Source: Gammaproteobacteria bacterium (GTDB lineage Bacteria; Pseudomonadota; Gammaproteobacteria; Xanthomonadales; Wenzhouxiangellaceae). From it: DNA of 64,000 bases. Every line of letters begins with the position of its first letter. The first letter of the stretch is position 1. The notes below the pieces were generated by a model. The model worked only from the letters and a program-made list of their open reading frames with translations. It did not search any database and was not told where the DNA came from. A program made the position numbers and the translations under genes. Shown one piece after another: positions 18,318 to 26,992 of the stretch. The stretch lies in assembly GCA_021772985.1 (NCBI GenBank), contig JAJFKX010000037.1:1-64000 (forward strand), written 5' to 3'.

Positions 18318-19604
18318 CTAAATCTGCAAAAGAATATCGCTTAGATTCTGATAGCTGGGAGCGATCGACACAGCTGGATTGATGATCGCAGTTGTGGGCT
18401 TCTCATCCGCAAAGCTTACCCCGGTTATGCTCTGCACTTCATCTGCAAATTTTGCCGGGTGGGCTGTTGCTACGATGGCTGCATGCTCACCATTCAAGCG
18501 CGCTTGCTTCGCACCAGCCCAGGCCAATGAAGTATGCGGATCAGCCAGATAACCATTTGCTGATAGTGCCTGCATCGCTAACCGGGTTGCCTGCTCATCA
18601 ATACTGATTGCATGATATTCCGGCAACAGTCCCGGCTGTTGTTTTCGCAAATATTGAATGCGGCTGAAGTTATTCGGGGCGGCAATATCAATCGCGTTGG
18701 TAATCGTCCGGATCACGTCCTGTGGCCGCCAGTCACCATCACGTAAATACCGTGGCACGGTGTCGTTTTCATTGGTCACAGACAGCACTTTTTTAAACGG
18801 CAAACCCATGGCACAAGCTATCATTGCTGCTGTGGCATTCCCAAAATTCCCGCTGGGAATAGCAACTGTCAACGGTCCGGAGTTGTTTTTTTGAGCAGCC
18901 AGTTCAAAGTAATAGCAAACCTGGGCCAGCAACCGGGCAACATTAATGGAGTTGGCAGAGATCAACTTGGTGTTGAACTTTGCCTGGTCAGCAAATGCCC
19001 GTTTCACCATCCGCTGACAGTCATCAAAGCTGCCGTCAATGGCAATGCTGTGCACATTGCCGCCCAAACCAATAAAATGTTTTGCCTGTTGTTCAGTAAC
19101 ACCGGCTTGTGGATAAACAACCACCACCTGGGTATTGGGTTGCCCATAAAACGCCCGCGCAACTGCACCGCCGGTATCACCACTGGTCGCTGTCAGTACC
19201 GTAACTGCATGTTCGAGCTGGCTATGTTGCAGGCAACCGGCCAGGAATCTGGCGCCAAAATCCTTGAATGATTGTGAAGGTCCATGAAACAGTTCCAATA
19301 CACAAACCTGACTGCTTAAATGCTTAACCGGCACTGGGAAATTAAATGCCTGTTGGACTATTTCCGGAAGTTGTTCAGCCAATGAATCATCACCGATCAA
19401 ATGCCGCAGCAGTTGTACACTGCGTTCAACAAACGGTTGCTCCAGCAATCCAGCACAGTCTTCCAGGGGTGAAATCCCAGCCGGCATATACAAGCCACCA
19501 CCTTCCCCAAGTCCTCGCAGTAATGCAGAAGTAAAATCGAGCCGCTGCGGAGCAGATTCAGCTGCGTTTCTGATATTGATAAAGCCGGACATAGGCATTG
19601 TCAT
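18318..19604 (-). CDS. thrC: Threonine synthase
   Basis: Converts O-phosphohomoserine to threonine (PLP). The start is set at the ATG at 19604, whose A is the last base of the thrB stop (TAATG overlap). The longer frame beginning at 19673 lies inside thrB. This gives 428 residues. The PLP Lys is in SQSFKDFGARFL. ATSGDTGGAVARAF, IPSGNFGNATAAM and TNENDTVPRYL are also visible. The last gene of thrB-thrC. thrA is not nearby. Confidence 0.95.
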   Translation of the reverse strand: MTMPMSGFINIRNAAESAPQRLDFTSALLRGLGEGGGLYMPAGISPLEDCAGLLEQPFVERSVQLLRHLIGDDSLAEQLPEIVQQAFNFPVPVKHLSSQVCVLELFHGPSQSFKDFGARFLAGCLQHSQLEHAVTVLTATSGDTGGAVARAFYGQPNTQVVVVYPQAGVTEQQAKHFIGLGGNVHSIAIDGSFDDCQRMVKRAFADQAKFNTKLISANSINVARLLAQVCYYFELAAQKNNSGPLTVAIPSGNFGNATAAMIACAMGLPFKKVLSVTNENDTVPRYLRDGDWRPQDVIRTITNAIDIAAPNNFSRIQYLRKQQPGLLPEYHAISIDEQATRLAMQALSANGYLADPHTSLAWAGAKQARLNGEHAAIVATAHPAKFADEVQSITGVSFADEKPTTAIINPAVSIAPSYQNLSDILLQI

Positions 19605-20539
19605 TAGGGGTACCACGACTGACAGATATGCACAAAACCTCCGGGATGCATATGCAGGTTTGAACGCAGCCAATCCGCGAGTAACTCTGCCTGCTGCAGA
19701 CTGTCACTCAGTGCAAAAAAGGATGGCCCGGCGCCGGATATGCCGACAGCCAATGCGCCCTGCTGTAACAGCGCTTTTTTACACTGCAAATAATCTTCAA
19801 TCAATTCAGCACGGTACGGTTCAGCCAGCTCATCGTGCAAATGATCCAAGACCCTTTGAGGGTCCTGCCGATGCAGGCCATCCACCAGTGCCGCCATTCT
19901 TTGCAATTGGGCAATGGTGGTGGCCCTGGGGTACTGCGCAGGTAAACAGGCGCGTGCTTCACGGGTTAATAATTGCTGGCCGTTATAGGCCATAACAATA
20001 TACCAATCATCAAAAAAAGGTAATTGCTGCGGCAGTCCGCGTTGCGGGCATAACACCAGCCCACCCAGTACTGCAGGTGCCAGATTATCCAGATGATTAC
20101 CACCACTGACACCGCCTTCCAACTCGCCCATTATTTCCCAGCGATCAGCCATTGGAACCGCTATTTCCTGATATTCATTTAAATAGCCACAAATGGCCTG
20201 GACAGCCGCCGCTGCCGAAGCTGCACTGGAACCGGTCCCACTGCCCACCGGCAGGTTTTTTTCCAAATGCAGCATAAACTGCCATTCGGGTAAATCATGT
20301 TGCCTCAACCAGCCCTGGATTCGGCGTGCTGCCTGGAATACCAGGTTACTCCCCTGTTGCGGTACCCAATCAGCATAATTACCGGAAACCTTTAATCTGG
20401 TAATTTCATCAGCTGCAACCGAAACTGTATCACCCAATACTGCACCATTGACCGGTGCTATCGCCAGGCCTAATACATCAAAACCGGCAATAAAATTGCC
20501 GATCGAAGCCGGTGCAAACTGGGTATAACTGAACTGCAT
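19604..20539 (-). CDS. thrB: Homoserine kinase
   Basis: GHMP-fold kinase that phosphorylates homoserine. 311 residues. Motif 1 is PASIGNFIAGFDVLGLA. The ATP-binding GHMP motif is LPVGSGTGSSAASAAAA. Motif 3 is VGISGAGPSFFAL. It overlaps thrC by one base (TAATG). Upstream towards lexA lies a 7-bp hairpin but no attenuator-type leader peptide that I can see. Confidence 0.95.
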   Translation of the reverse strand: MQFSYTQFAPASIGNFIAGFDVLGLAIAPVNGAVLGDTVSVAADEITRLKVSGNYADWVPQQGSNLVFQAARRIQGWLRQHDLPEWQFMLHLEKNLPVGSGTGSSAASAAAAVQAICGYLNEYQEIAVPMADRWEIMGELEGGVSGGNHLDNLAPAVLGGLVLCPQRGLPQQLPFFDDWYIVMAYNGQQLLTREARACLPAQYPRATTIAQLQRMAALVDGLHRQDPQRVLDHLHDELAEPYRAELIEDYLQCKKALLQQGALAVGISGAGPSFFALSDSLQQAELLADWLRSNLHMHPGGFVHICQSWYP

Positions 20540-20615
20540 GTATAGAAAAAATAGATAAAGCCGAAGCCGTATGACAACAGATGGTTCGTGATTATTGTCG
20601 CCCAGTGTAAAGCGT

Positions 20616-20640
20616 TCCGGCCAATTAGGATACGGCCGGA
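20616..20640. terminator. Hairpin between lexA and thrB
   Basis: TCCGGCC (20616-20622) pairs perfectly with GGCCGGA (20634-20640). It lies 18 bp beyond the lexA stop on the minus strand. No T-tract follows in either direction, so it is at best a weak or factor-dependent terminator. Confidence 0.35.
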
Positions 20641-20658
20641 TTAACTAACAGTATCGGT

Positions 20659-21237
20659 TTACCTATAAAACCGTGCCAGACAAAACAACACGCCCTGAAT
20701 CTGCACCCGTTCGGGCGGATAATGCTGTGGCGCATAAGCCGGATTTTCTGCCTTTAGCGTGACCCGGCCATCACGTTGATAAATACGCTTGAGTGTCGCA
20801 TTTTCCCCATCAATCAAGGCCACCACAATCGCACCATTGGGCGCCGACTGGGCGGGTTGAATCAATACGCTGTCACCATCACAAATTCCGGCATCGATCA
20901 TCGAATCGCCGGAAACAATCAATTGATACAAGCCGGGGCAATTCAATCGCTCATAGAAATCCAGCGATTCACTCTCGGGAATGGCTTCGATCGGCATGCC
21001 TGCCGCAATTCGACCTAATAAGGGGATTTTCGGTTTTTCAGGTAAGGATAAGCCCCGGTTCCTGCCCGGTTCACGTAACAGCAATCCTTTTCCGACCAGG
21101 GTTTCAATATAGGCATGCACCGAACCCCGGGATTTATAGCCGATTCCCAGCATAATTTCAGCAACGCTGGGACTGTAATCATGCTCTTCTAGATATTGTT
21201 CGATAAAACTTAGTATCTGGCTTTCCGTCTTGTTCAT
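20659..21237 (-). CDS. lexA: LexA SOS repressor (short type)
   Basis: 192 residues. The N-terminal winged HTH (VAEIMLGIGYKSRGSVHAYI) differs from the E. coli form. The autocleavage site is A79-G80 in GRIAAGMP, and the Ser112 (SGDSMID) and Lys150 (ATLKRIY) dyad is intact. It represses DNA-damage genes and self-cleaves with RecA. Three GAACA boxes just upstream of the start suggest autoregulation through a non-enterobacterial operator. No recA, imuB or dnaE2 is visible alongside. Confidence 0.93.
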   Translation of the reverse strand: MNKTESQILSFIEQYLEEHDYSPSVAEIMLGIGYKSRGSVHAYIETLVGKGLLLREPGRNRGLSLPEKPKIPLLGRIAAGMPIEAIPESESLDFYERLNCPGLYQLIVSGDSMIDAGICDGDSVLIQPAQSAPNGAIVVALIDGENATLKRIYQRDGRVTLKAENPAYAPQHYPPERVQIQGVLFCLARFYR

Positions 21238-21251
21238 TTAACCAATCCAAG

Positions 21252-21279
21252 GAACATTTATAGAACACTATATAGAACA
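21252..21279 (-). promoter_or_regulatory. Candidate LexA operator with three phased GAACA boxes
   Basis: GAACA occurs at 21252, 21263 and 21275 (11- and 12-bp spacing, one helical turn each) in a TATA-rich context, ending 15 bp before the lexA start. The consensus unit reads TATAGAACA. Position and phasing fit an autoregulatory operator. The enterobacterial CTG-N10-CAG box is absent. Confidence 0.55.
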
Positions 21280-21333
21280 TATGCAGGACAAACAAGTGGG
21301 CTGCCCTGCATGGATTTTACCGAGGTTAAGTTA

Positions 21334-21380
21334 ACCGCCACTGCAATGCCGTGATTGGCGGTGCTGCTGAAGCAGCTTTT
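21334..21380. terminator. Two adjacent hairpins after the kynurenine operon
   Basis: ACCGCCA (21334-21340) pairs with TGGCGGT (21356-21362). Then GCTGC-TGAA-GCAGC (21363-21376) is followed on + by TTTT. It lies directly downstream of the kmo stop and upstream of lexA. It is a plausible terminator, though on the minus strand the T-run is poor. Confidence 0.4.
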
Positions 21381-21382
21381 GG

Positions 21383-22720
21383 CTAAGCCAAATGGGTTGC
21401 CAATAATCGCTCGACTTCTGCCCAATCGAGTTGTTCTGGAGAGCTAATATTCGCACATAGCTTATCCAGCACTTTTGCCTGAACTTCACTGCGCTGTTTG
21501 GCCTCGGCGTAAGAGATTTCCGGGTGAAACATTACCATGGAATAACGAGGAATAAAGCGTTCCGGATAACGTTTTTCCAGTTCAAACCCAACTTGCTTTT
21601 TGAGCTGGAACAGTGGATCAGCAGTGGTATCACGCATTTCAATAAAATTCTCAACCGCCATGTCGGCAATCGCATCTGCATTGAATTTACGTTGTTCATT
21701 GAGCTGCTTGAATACACTTTCCCAATCGGGTTCTAATGTATCCAGCAATTGATCCAAAACAAAACAATCTTCAAACCCGCAATTCATACCCTGGCCAAAA
21801 AACGGCACCAATGCGTGGGCGGCATCCCCCAGCAGCAATGCTTGCCCCCCTACATGCCAGGGATTGCATTTAACCGTGACCAGCGAACCCACAGGGTTAT
21901 TCACAAAATCTTCAGCCAGGGTCGGCATCAGTGATACCGCATCGGGAAATGTTTTTTGGAAAAATGTGATGACATCTTGTTCAGTTTTAAGCGCCGCAAA
22001 ACTTTGCGGGCCTTGATACGGAAAAAACAGCGTACAGGTAAAACTGCCATCCATGTTGGCCAGCGCCATTAACATGTATTGTCCGCGTGGCCAGATATGC
22101 AAAGCATCCTTGTCTATTCTGTAACCGTTATTTTCACCCGGTGGAATGAACAGTTCTTTATAGCCGCTTTCCAAAAAACTTTGTGCATAATCAAAATTCA
22201 TCACTTGATCGAGCATCGCCCTGCGAACCGATGAGAAGGCTCCGTCGGTGCCGATGACAATGTCAGCCCGGATATTATTTTGATCATTGAAAGTCAGGGT
22301 TTTATCGGCAATGTTGTAATCGGTACAACGCTGCTGGAACTGTATATTGATATTGGGGTGTGCTTCAGCGGCATCCAACAACAGACAGTTCAACAATCCG
22401 CGTGAAATAGCATTGATAACCTCATGCTCTTTTTGCCCATAAGGTACAAAAGTGGTTTGGCCATGTATGTCATGCAACATCCGGCCCTTGACCGGCACTG
22501 CGATATCCATCGCCTGCTCACGCAACCCTACTTGTTCCAGCGCATTTAAACCCCGGCTGGTGATCACCAGGTTGATGGACCGGCCAGCATCGATTTCAGC
22601 TTGACGCATATCCGTACGCGCTTCATATAACTCGACCTTAAAACCCTTTTTTGCCAGAAAAATCGACAACAGCGAACCAACCAGGCCACCACCTAATACA
22701 TGCACTGTTTGCCGGCTCAT
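21383..22720 (-). CDS. kmo: Kynurenine 3-monooxygenase
   Basis: FAD/NADPH hydroxylation of L-kynurenine to 3-hydroxykynurenine. 445 residues. The dinucleotide-binding start is VLGGGLVGSLLSIFLAKKGF. IVIGTDGAFSSVRRAM is the DG motif, and LLLGDAAHALVPFFGQGMNC is the FAD GD motif. The C-terminal YSMVMF stretch is typical of KMO. No C-terminal anchor as in eukaryotic KMO is seen. It starts 2 bp after the kynU stop and is the last gene of the operon. Confidence 0.94.
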   Translation of the reverse strand: MSRQTVHVLGGGLVGSLLSIFLAKKGFKVELYEARTDMRQAEIDAGRSINLVITSRGLNALEQVGLREQAMDIAVPVKGRMLHDIHGQTTFVPYGQKEHEVINAISRGLLNCLLLDAAEAHPNINIQFQQRCTDYNIADKTLTFNDQNNIRADIVIGTDGAFSSVRRAMLDQVMNFDYAQSFLESGYKELFIPPGENNGYRIDKDALHIWPRGQYMLMALANMDGSFTCTLFFPYQGPQSFAALKTEQDVITFFQKTFPDAVSLMPTLAEDFVNNPVGSLVTVKCNPWHVGGQALLLGDAAHALVPFFGQGMNCGFEDCFVLDQLLDTLEPDWESVFKQLNEQRKFNADAIADMAVENFIEMRDTTADPLFQLKKQVGFELEKRYPERFIPRYSMVMFHPEISYAEAKQRSEVQAKVLDKLCANISSPEQLDWAEVERLLATHLA

Positions 22721-22722
22721 TT

Positions 22723-24018
22723 CTAGATGGCCTCCCTAAGCTGATCAACTGCACCTGTAAGCCGGGCAAAAAGCATTACAAATTGGTAGACATCCTGATA
22801 ACTGTTATACAACGGCACCGGTGCCACCCGGATGCAATCAGGTGAGCGCCAATCGCATATCGCACCTTGCTGTTCAAGTGCTGTAAAAACTTTCCGGCCA
22901 TTTTCATGGACCACAATGGAAAGTTGAGCACCTCGTTGTTCTGGATCACGCGGCGTCAATACAGTGAAAGCGTCACTGTTAAGATTATCCAGCAGGAACT
23001 CCATATAACCAGTCAGTTTAAAGCTCTTTTCACGTAACGCCTGCATCCCAACCCGGTCAAAAACTTCTATGGCTGTTTTTACTGCAACCAGGGAAAGAAT
23101 AGGCGGGTTGGACAGTTGCCAGCCCTCGGCGCCGGGAATCGGATGAAAATCAGGCCCCATTTGAAAACGGGTTTGCTTATCATGCCCCCACCAGCCACAA
23201 AATCGTGGCAGTTCAAAGTTTTCTGCATGGCGTGCATGCACAAAACACCCTGCAATACTGCCCGGCCCCGCATTCAGGTATTTATACGAGCACCAACAGG
23301 CAAAATCCACATCCCAGTGGTGCAATTGCAATGGCACATTACCGGCTGCATGAGCCAGATCAAAACCAACCACGCAGCCCTGTTTATGCCCGGCTTTGGT
23401 GATCCGCTGCATATCAAACAACTGGCCGGTGTAATAATTAACCCCTCCGAGCATAATCAACGCAATGCTGCTGCCTTCGCGCTCGATCAAGGCTTCAATA
23501 TCTTCTGTCCGCAAGGTGTTCTCACCTTTGCGGGGTTGCAGCTCTATCAAGGCTGCGTTTGGATCCAAACCATGGAAGCGGGCTTGTGATTGAACGGCGT
23601 ATTGATCAGAAGGAAATGCCTGGCCCTCTATCACGATTTTATAACGTGTTTTGGTTGGCCGGTAAAATGACACCATCAACAAGTGCAAGTTGACCGTCAG
23701 GCTATTCATCGCCACCACTTCAGATGGTTTCGCACCAACCAGTTTCGCCAGGCTTTCACTCAGAAATTCATGGTAGGGCATCCATGGGTTTTTAGCCTGA
23801 AAATGGCCTTCTACGCCAAACTTCTTCCAATCTTCCAGTTCCTGTGCCATTGCAGCCTCAAGTGCTTTGGGCTGCAAACCCAAAGAATTGCCGCAAAAAT
23901 ACAAGCAGTCATCACCCTGTTTGGTTTGGGGCATATGAAACTGTGCCCGATAATCAGCCAGTGGATCACCTGCATCCATCTGTTCAGCAAAATCCAAATT
24001 GTTACGATATTGGCTCAT
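22723..24018 (-). CDS. kynU: Kynureninase
   Basis: PLP enzyme that splits 3-hydroxykynurenine (or kynurenine) into (3-hydroxy)anthranilate and alanine. 431 residues. The PLP Lys is in CWCSYKYLNAGPGSIAG. The N-terminus has FCGNSLGLQPKA, and the sequence also has VGFDLAHAAGNVPLQLHHW. Its start overlaps the stop of the cyclase gene by 4 bp (ATGA), so it is translationally coupled. Confidence 0.95.
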   Translation of the reverse strand: MSQYRNNLDFAEQMDAGDPLADYRAQFHMPQTKQGDDCLYFCGNSLGLQPKALEAAMAQELEDWKKFGVEGHFQAKNPWMPYHEFLSESLAKLVGAKPSEVVAMNSLTVNLHLLMVSFYRPTKTRYKIVIEGQAFPSDQYAVQSQARFHGLDPNAALIELQPRKGENTLRTEDIEALIEREGSSIALIMLGGVNYYTGQLFDMQRITKAGHKQGCVVGFDLAHAAGNVPLQLHHWDVDFACWCSYKYLNAGPGSIAGCFVHARHAENFELPRFCGWWGHDKQTRFQMGPDFHPIPGAEGWQLSNPPILSLVAVKTAIEVFDRVGMQALREKSFKLTGYMEFLLDNLNSDAFTVLTPRDPEQRGAQLSIVVHENGRKVFTALEQQGAICDWRSPDCIRVAPVPLYNSYQDVYQFVMLFARLTGAVDQLREAI

Positions 24019-24839
24019 ACAGGTTTTAACTCATACAAAACAGGTCTGCTGGGTGCAGCATCAGAACGAATATTTCCGATATTCAAGCCCAGCATGTAAA
24101 TACCATCAACGACATTATCGGGCACAAAAATCAGCTCGGTAATGCTTTTTTGCGAAGCAATGGGTACATCGTTACTAGCTTGTGCAACCTGCCAAAATAT
24201 GTGGTGGTTGCTCAACTTGCCTTCGTCTTTAAGACGGTCAACAGAAGGTGCATCCAACAATAAATGCTCAAATCCGGTCTGGGCAATATATTGCATCGCA
24301 TCGTTGGTCAAAAATGGTGGTGAGATGTGATCATGATCCTGGGTTTTTTTGCCTTCATCATTGGGCAGGGTCCGGATCACCAATGCAGGTAAATCTTCGC
24401 AACCGGGCTGCCGCTGAAGTGCTGCTTCCAGTGCTGCACGGGTTATTACCTTATCTTCTTGAGCAAATGCCACTGCATAACCTTCACCACTGGCGGAGGC
24501 CGGCACCGGGTTCACGGTTATCAACACCGCCGGCATCAACCCGGGATACCCCACTGTGTCCTGAACAATATAATCCTGTGCGGAAATATGGCCCACACAT
24601 TCTGTATGGGTTCCATGCAGATGCGCACTGAAAGTGATCACCTGACAATTGTAACCGGCGCCACTGCTGACACTGGCAGCAAAAGATTCTGTGGAAAAAG
24701 GTATAGCGGTAGCCGCAGGTGCACCAAACGCCTGCAGTTGCTGTTGGCCGAAACTTACCGGAATCGAGATATCAATTTCCCGGGCCGGGTCGATACTGAA
24801 AGCATCACCATCAAGCTTTATGATGAGCTCCTGCTTCAT
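24015..24839 (-). CDS. Cyclase-family protein, probable kynurenine formamidase
   Basis: Metal-dependent hydrolase of the cyclase family (PF04199), which includes bacterial KynB (N-formylkynurenine formamidase). 274 residues from the ATG at 24839, which overlaps the decarboxylase stop (ATGA). The metal motif reads HLHGTHTE where KynB has HxGTHxD, so the final acid is Glu. It is longer than classical KynB (about 210). Position between ACMSD and kynU argues for the formamidase step. No tryptophan dioxygenase gene is present in the window. Confidence 0.75.
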   Translation of the reverse strand: MKQELIIKLDGDAFSIDPAREIDISIPVSFGQQQLQAFGAPAATAIPFSTESFAASVSSGAGYNCQVITFSAHLHGTHTECVGHISAQDYIVQDTVGYPGLMPAVLITVNPVPASASGEGYAVAFAQEDKVITRAALEAALQRQPGCEDLPALVIRTLPNDEGKKTQDHDHISPPFLTNDAMQYIAQTGFEHLLLDAPSVDRLKDEGKLSNHHIFWQVAQASNDVPIASQKSITELIFVPDNVVDGIYMLGLNIGNIRSDAAPSRPVLYELKPV

Positions 24840-26008
24840 AAGCCTAGCCATTGTTTGGCGGTACCTGCCAGCATGTTTTGCTTTTGCGCATCACTCAGAC
24901 GTGGCAGCTCACGTGGTCCATCGGCATTTTCATCAGGCAGCCAATTGAAATGTGCCCAAGCCTGCTGCATGTCGGTATCCGGACCGGGTAAATGCTCGAT
25001 CATGTGGCCGGGATAGATGTTCTTTTTATCACCGGGGTCCAATTCACCCAGTGGATAAGGATAATCTGACCCCAAAGCAATTCTATGACTGCCCATGATC
25101 CCGATCAGCATACCCAAAGCCCAGGGATTGTGAGTGAGGCTATCGGTATAAACACCGCAATTTTTGACGGTGTCCCAGGGGCTTTTGGTCGGGTTATTGG
25201 TGAACAAATCCGGCCGGGTATATCCGCCGTGCTCCAAACGCCCGAGCAAACCCGGGAACATACCCCCACCATGGGCGTACAGCACCCGCAGCTCAGGCAG
25301 GCGGTCATGCACACCACCTGAATGCATATCATCAAATGCCAGCGCTGTTTCCAAACCCATGCCGAACAACCACGGCCGCCAGTTATGCCCGGCATGCATG
25401 CGGCGTTGCAGACACTTTTCCGATGGAACCAAAAACCCGCCCCAGGGATGGATGAAAACAGCCATATCCAACGCCACCGCCGCTTCAAACACCGGGAAAA
25501 AATCTGGATTGTCCAGATCCATACCGTTAATATTCGAATTGACTTCGATCCCGCGCATACCCAGCGATTTAATTCGTTCCATTTCCCTGATGGCCAGCTC
25601 GGGATAACACATCGGCAACGCACCAAGGGCCACAAAGCGATCGGGAAACTCACCGGCCAACCGGGCATTGTCATCATTCAGAATCCTGCAAATCTCAGCA
25701 GCATCCTCAGCGTTATCGACATAGTCGGGAATCATCATCGGCGTGGGTGACAAAACCTGCCTGTTGACGCCATGGGCATCGCAATCGCAGACGCGCACCT
25801 GAGCGTCATAGGCATTGTGGCCGATCACCCGCTGTACCTCACCACGGCTATTCACCAACTTGGCACAACACGGTTTGCTTTCATGTGCGCGGACCCTGAC
25901 AAAATCGGCGTAACGGTCAAACCGCGCCAGCGACTCATAAGTCTCAGGTGAAAGCGTTGTATGGGTATGCACGTCCCATTTTTCTATCGGCTTGAACGGG
26001 TAAGACAC
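24836..26008 (-). CDS. 2-Amino-3-carboxymuconate-6-semialdehyde decarboxylase-type amidohydrolase
   Basis: Amidohydrolase-superfamily (PF04909) decarboxylase that removes CO2 from ACMS to give 2-aminomuconate semialdehyde. The N-terminal WDVHTHTTL gives the HxH zinc ligands. MAVFIHPWGG and YAHGGGMFPGLLGRLEHG hold two further His, and LGSDYPYPLGE the catalytic Asp. 390 residues, longer than typical ACMSD (about 335) because of an insertion around residues 30-80 (CCAKLVNSRGEVQRV). It lies between the dioxygenase and cyclase genes. Confidence 0.88.
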   Translation of the reverse strand: MSYPFKPIEKWDVHTHTTLSPETYESLARFDRYADFVRVRAHESKPCCAKLVNSRGEVQRVIGHNAYDAQVRVCDCDAHGVNRQVLSPTPMMIPDYVDNAEDAAEICRILNDDNARLAGEFPDRFVALGALPMCYPELAIREMERIKSLGMRGIEVNSNINGMDLDNPDFFPVFEAAVALDMAVFIHPWGGFLVPSEKCLQRRMHAGHNWRPWLFGMGLETALAFDDMHSGGVHDRLPELRVLYAHGGGMFPGLLGRLEHGGYTRPDLFTNNPTKSPWDTVKNCGVYTDSLTHNPWALGMLIGIMGSHRIALGSDYPYPLGELDPGDKKNIYPGHMIEHLPGPDTDMQQAWAHFNWLPDENADGPRELPRLSDAQKQNMLAGTAKQWLGL

Positions 26009-26024
26009 TGGTTATTATTTTTAT

Positions 26025-26549
26025 TTATGGTTGCTCGGGTTTTTGCAATATATGGCCACACCGCCCACAAGTGCGATTATTCTGACTCTCCCAGAAGGCA
26101 GCAAATACTTTGGGCAAATCATCAACAATACTTTTTAATGGAATGTATTGTTGATGAATTTTTTCGTGGCATTCATCACAATACCAGATAAAACCATCCA
26201 GCTCACCGGCCGCACGTTTGCGTTCAATGACCAAACCAACTGTGTCGGCAAATCGTTGTGGCGAATGATGGATATGTGCCGGCAGTAAAAACACCTCTCC
26301 CTGCTTGATGGGGATATCTTTGGGCCGGCCGTCATCAATGATGCGCAATACCATGTCACCTTCCAGCTGGTAAAAAAACTCCTCACCGGCATCATCATGA
26401 TAATCCTTACGGATATTCGGCCCACCAATCACCATGATAATAAAATCGCCCATATCGTAAACCTGTTTGTTACACACCGGCGGTCTAAGATTATCGCGAT
26501 TGTCTTCAATCCATTGTTGCAAATTGATAGGTGGCAGCATACCGCTCAT
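26025..26549 (-). CDS. 3-Hydroxyanthranilate 3,4-dioxygenase
   Basis: Fe(II) cupin enzyme that opens 3-hydroxyanthranilate to ACMS. Start set at 26549 (MSGMLPPINL), whose ATG overlaps the RidA-gene stop (TGATG) behind GGAGAA. This gives 174 residues. The cupin shows KDYHDDAGEEFFYQLEG (metal His and Glu) and PAHIHHSPQRF. The C-terminus has WYCDECHEKIH and TCGRCGH, the rubredoxin-like second iron site of bacterial HAO. Fifth-last gene of the operon. Confidence 0.94.
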   Translation of the reverse strand: MSGMLPPINLQQWIEDNRDNLRPPVCNKQVYDMGDFIIMVIGGPNIRKDYHDDAGEEFFYQLEGDMVLRIIDDGRPKDIPIKQGEVFLLPAHIHHSPQRFADTVGLVIERKRAAGELDGFIWYCDECHEKIHQQYIPLKSIVDDLPKVFAAFWESQNNRTCGRCGHILQKPEQP

Positions 26550-26980
26550 CAAGCTTCTCCTGGCAACACCGCAATGCATTTCAGTTCAATTGCTATTGGG
26601 GTGGGTAGTTTGTTGATTTCTATAGTTGTGCGGCAAGGCGGGTCATCCGCAAAATACTCTGCCCACAGCTTATTATAGCTAGCGAAGTCGTCATCCATAT
26701 TGGTTAAAAACACCGTTACATCGACCAAATCACCCCAGCTTGCGCCACATGATTCCAGAATATCGCGGACATTGGCAAACACACTGTGACATTGTGCTTC
26801 GATATCATAATCAGTGATGTTGCCCTGATCATCCAGGCTTACACCGGGAATATCTTTACTGCCCTTTTTACGCGGGCCGACACCGGACAGAAACAGCAGC
26901 TTCCCAACCCGTCTGGCATGTGGATAAGCACCAACCGGTTCCGGCGCTGTTGTTGAGTTTTCAGCAGTTGATAATGACAT
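26549..26980 (-). CDS. RidA-family deaminase, probable 2-aminomuconate deaminase
   Basis: 143 residues of the RidA/YjgF/UK114 fold. GVGPRKKG, QCHSVFANVRDILESCGASW and the C-terminal PCRTTIEINKLP (conserved Arg) are visible. In nitrobenzoate, aminophenol and tryptophan meta-cleavage pathways a RidA homologue (AmnD/NbaF) converts 2-aminomuconate to 4-oxalocrotonate. Operon position after the semialdehyde dehydrogenase supports this. GGAG is 8 nt upstream of the start. Confidence 0.88.
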   Translation of the reverse strand: MSLSTAENSTTAPEPVGAYPHARRVGKLLFLSGVGPRKKGSKDIPGVSLDDQGNITDYDIEAQCHSVFANVRDILESCGASWGDLVDVTVFLTNMDDDFASYNKLWAEYFADDPPCRTTIEINKLPTPIAIELKCIAVLPGEA

Positions 26981-26992
26981 TTTTACTCCGTG

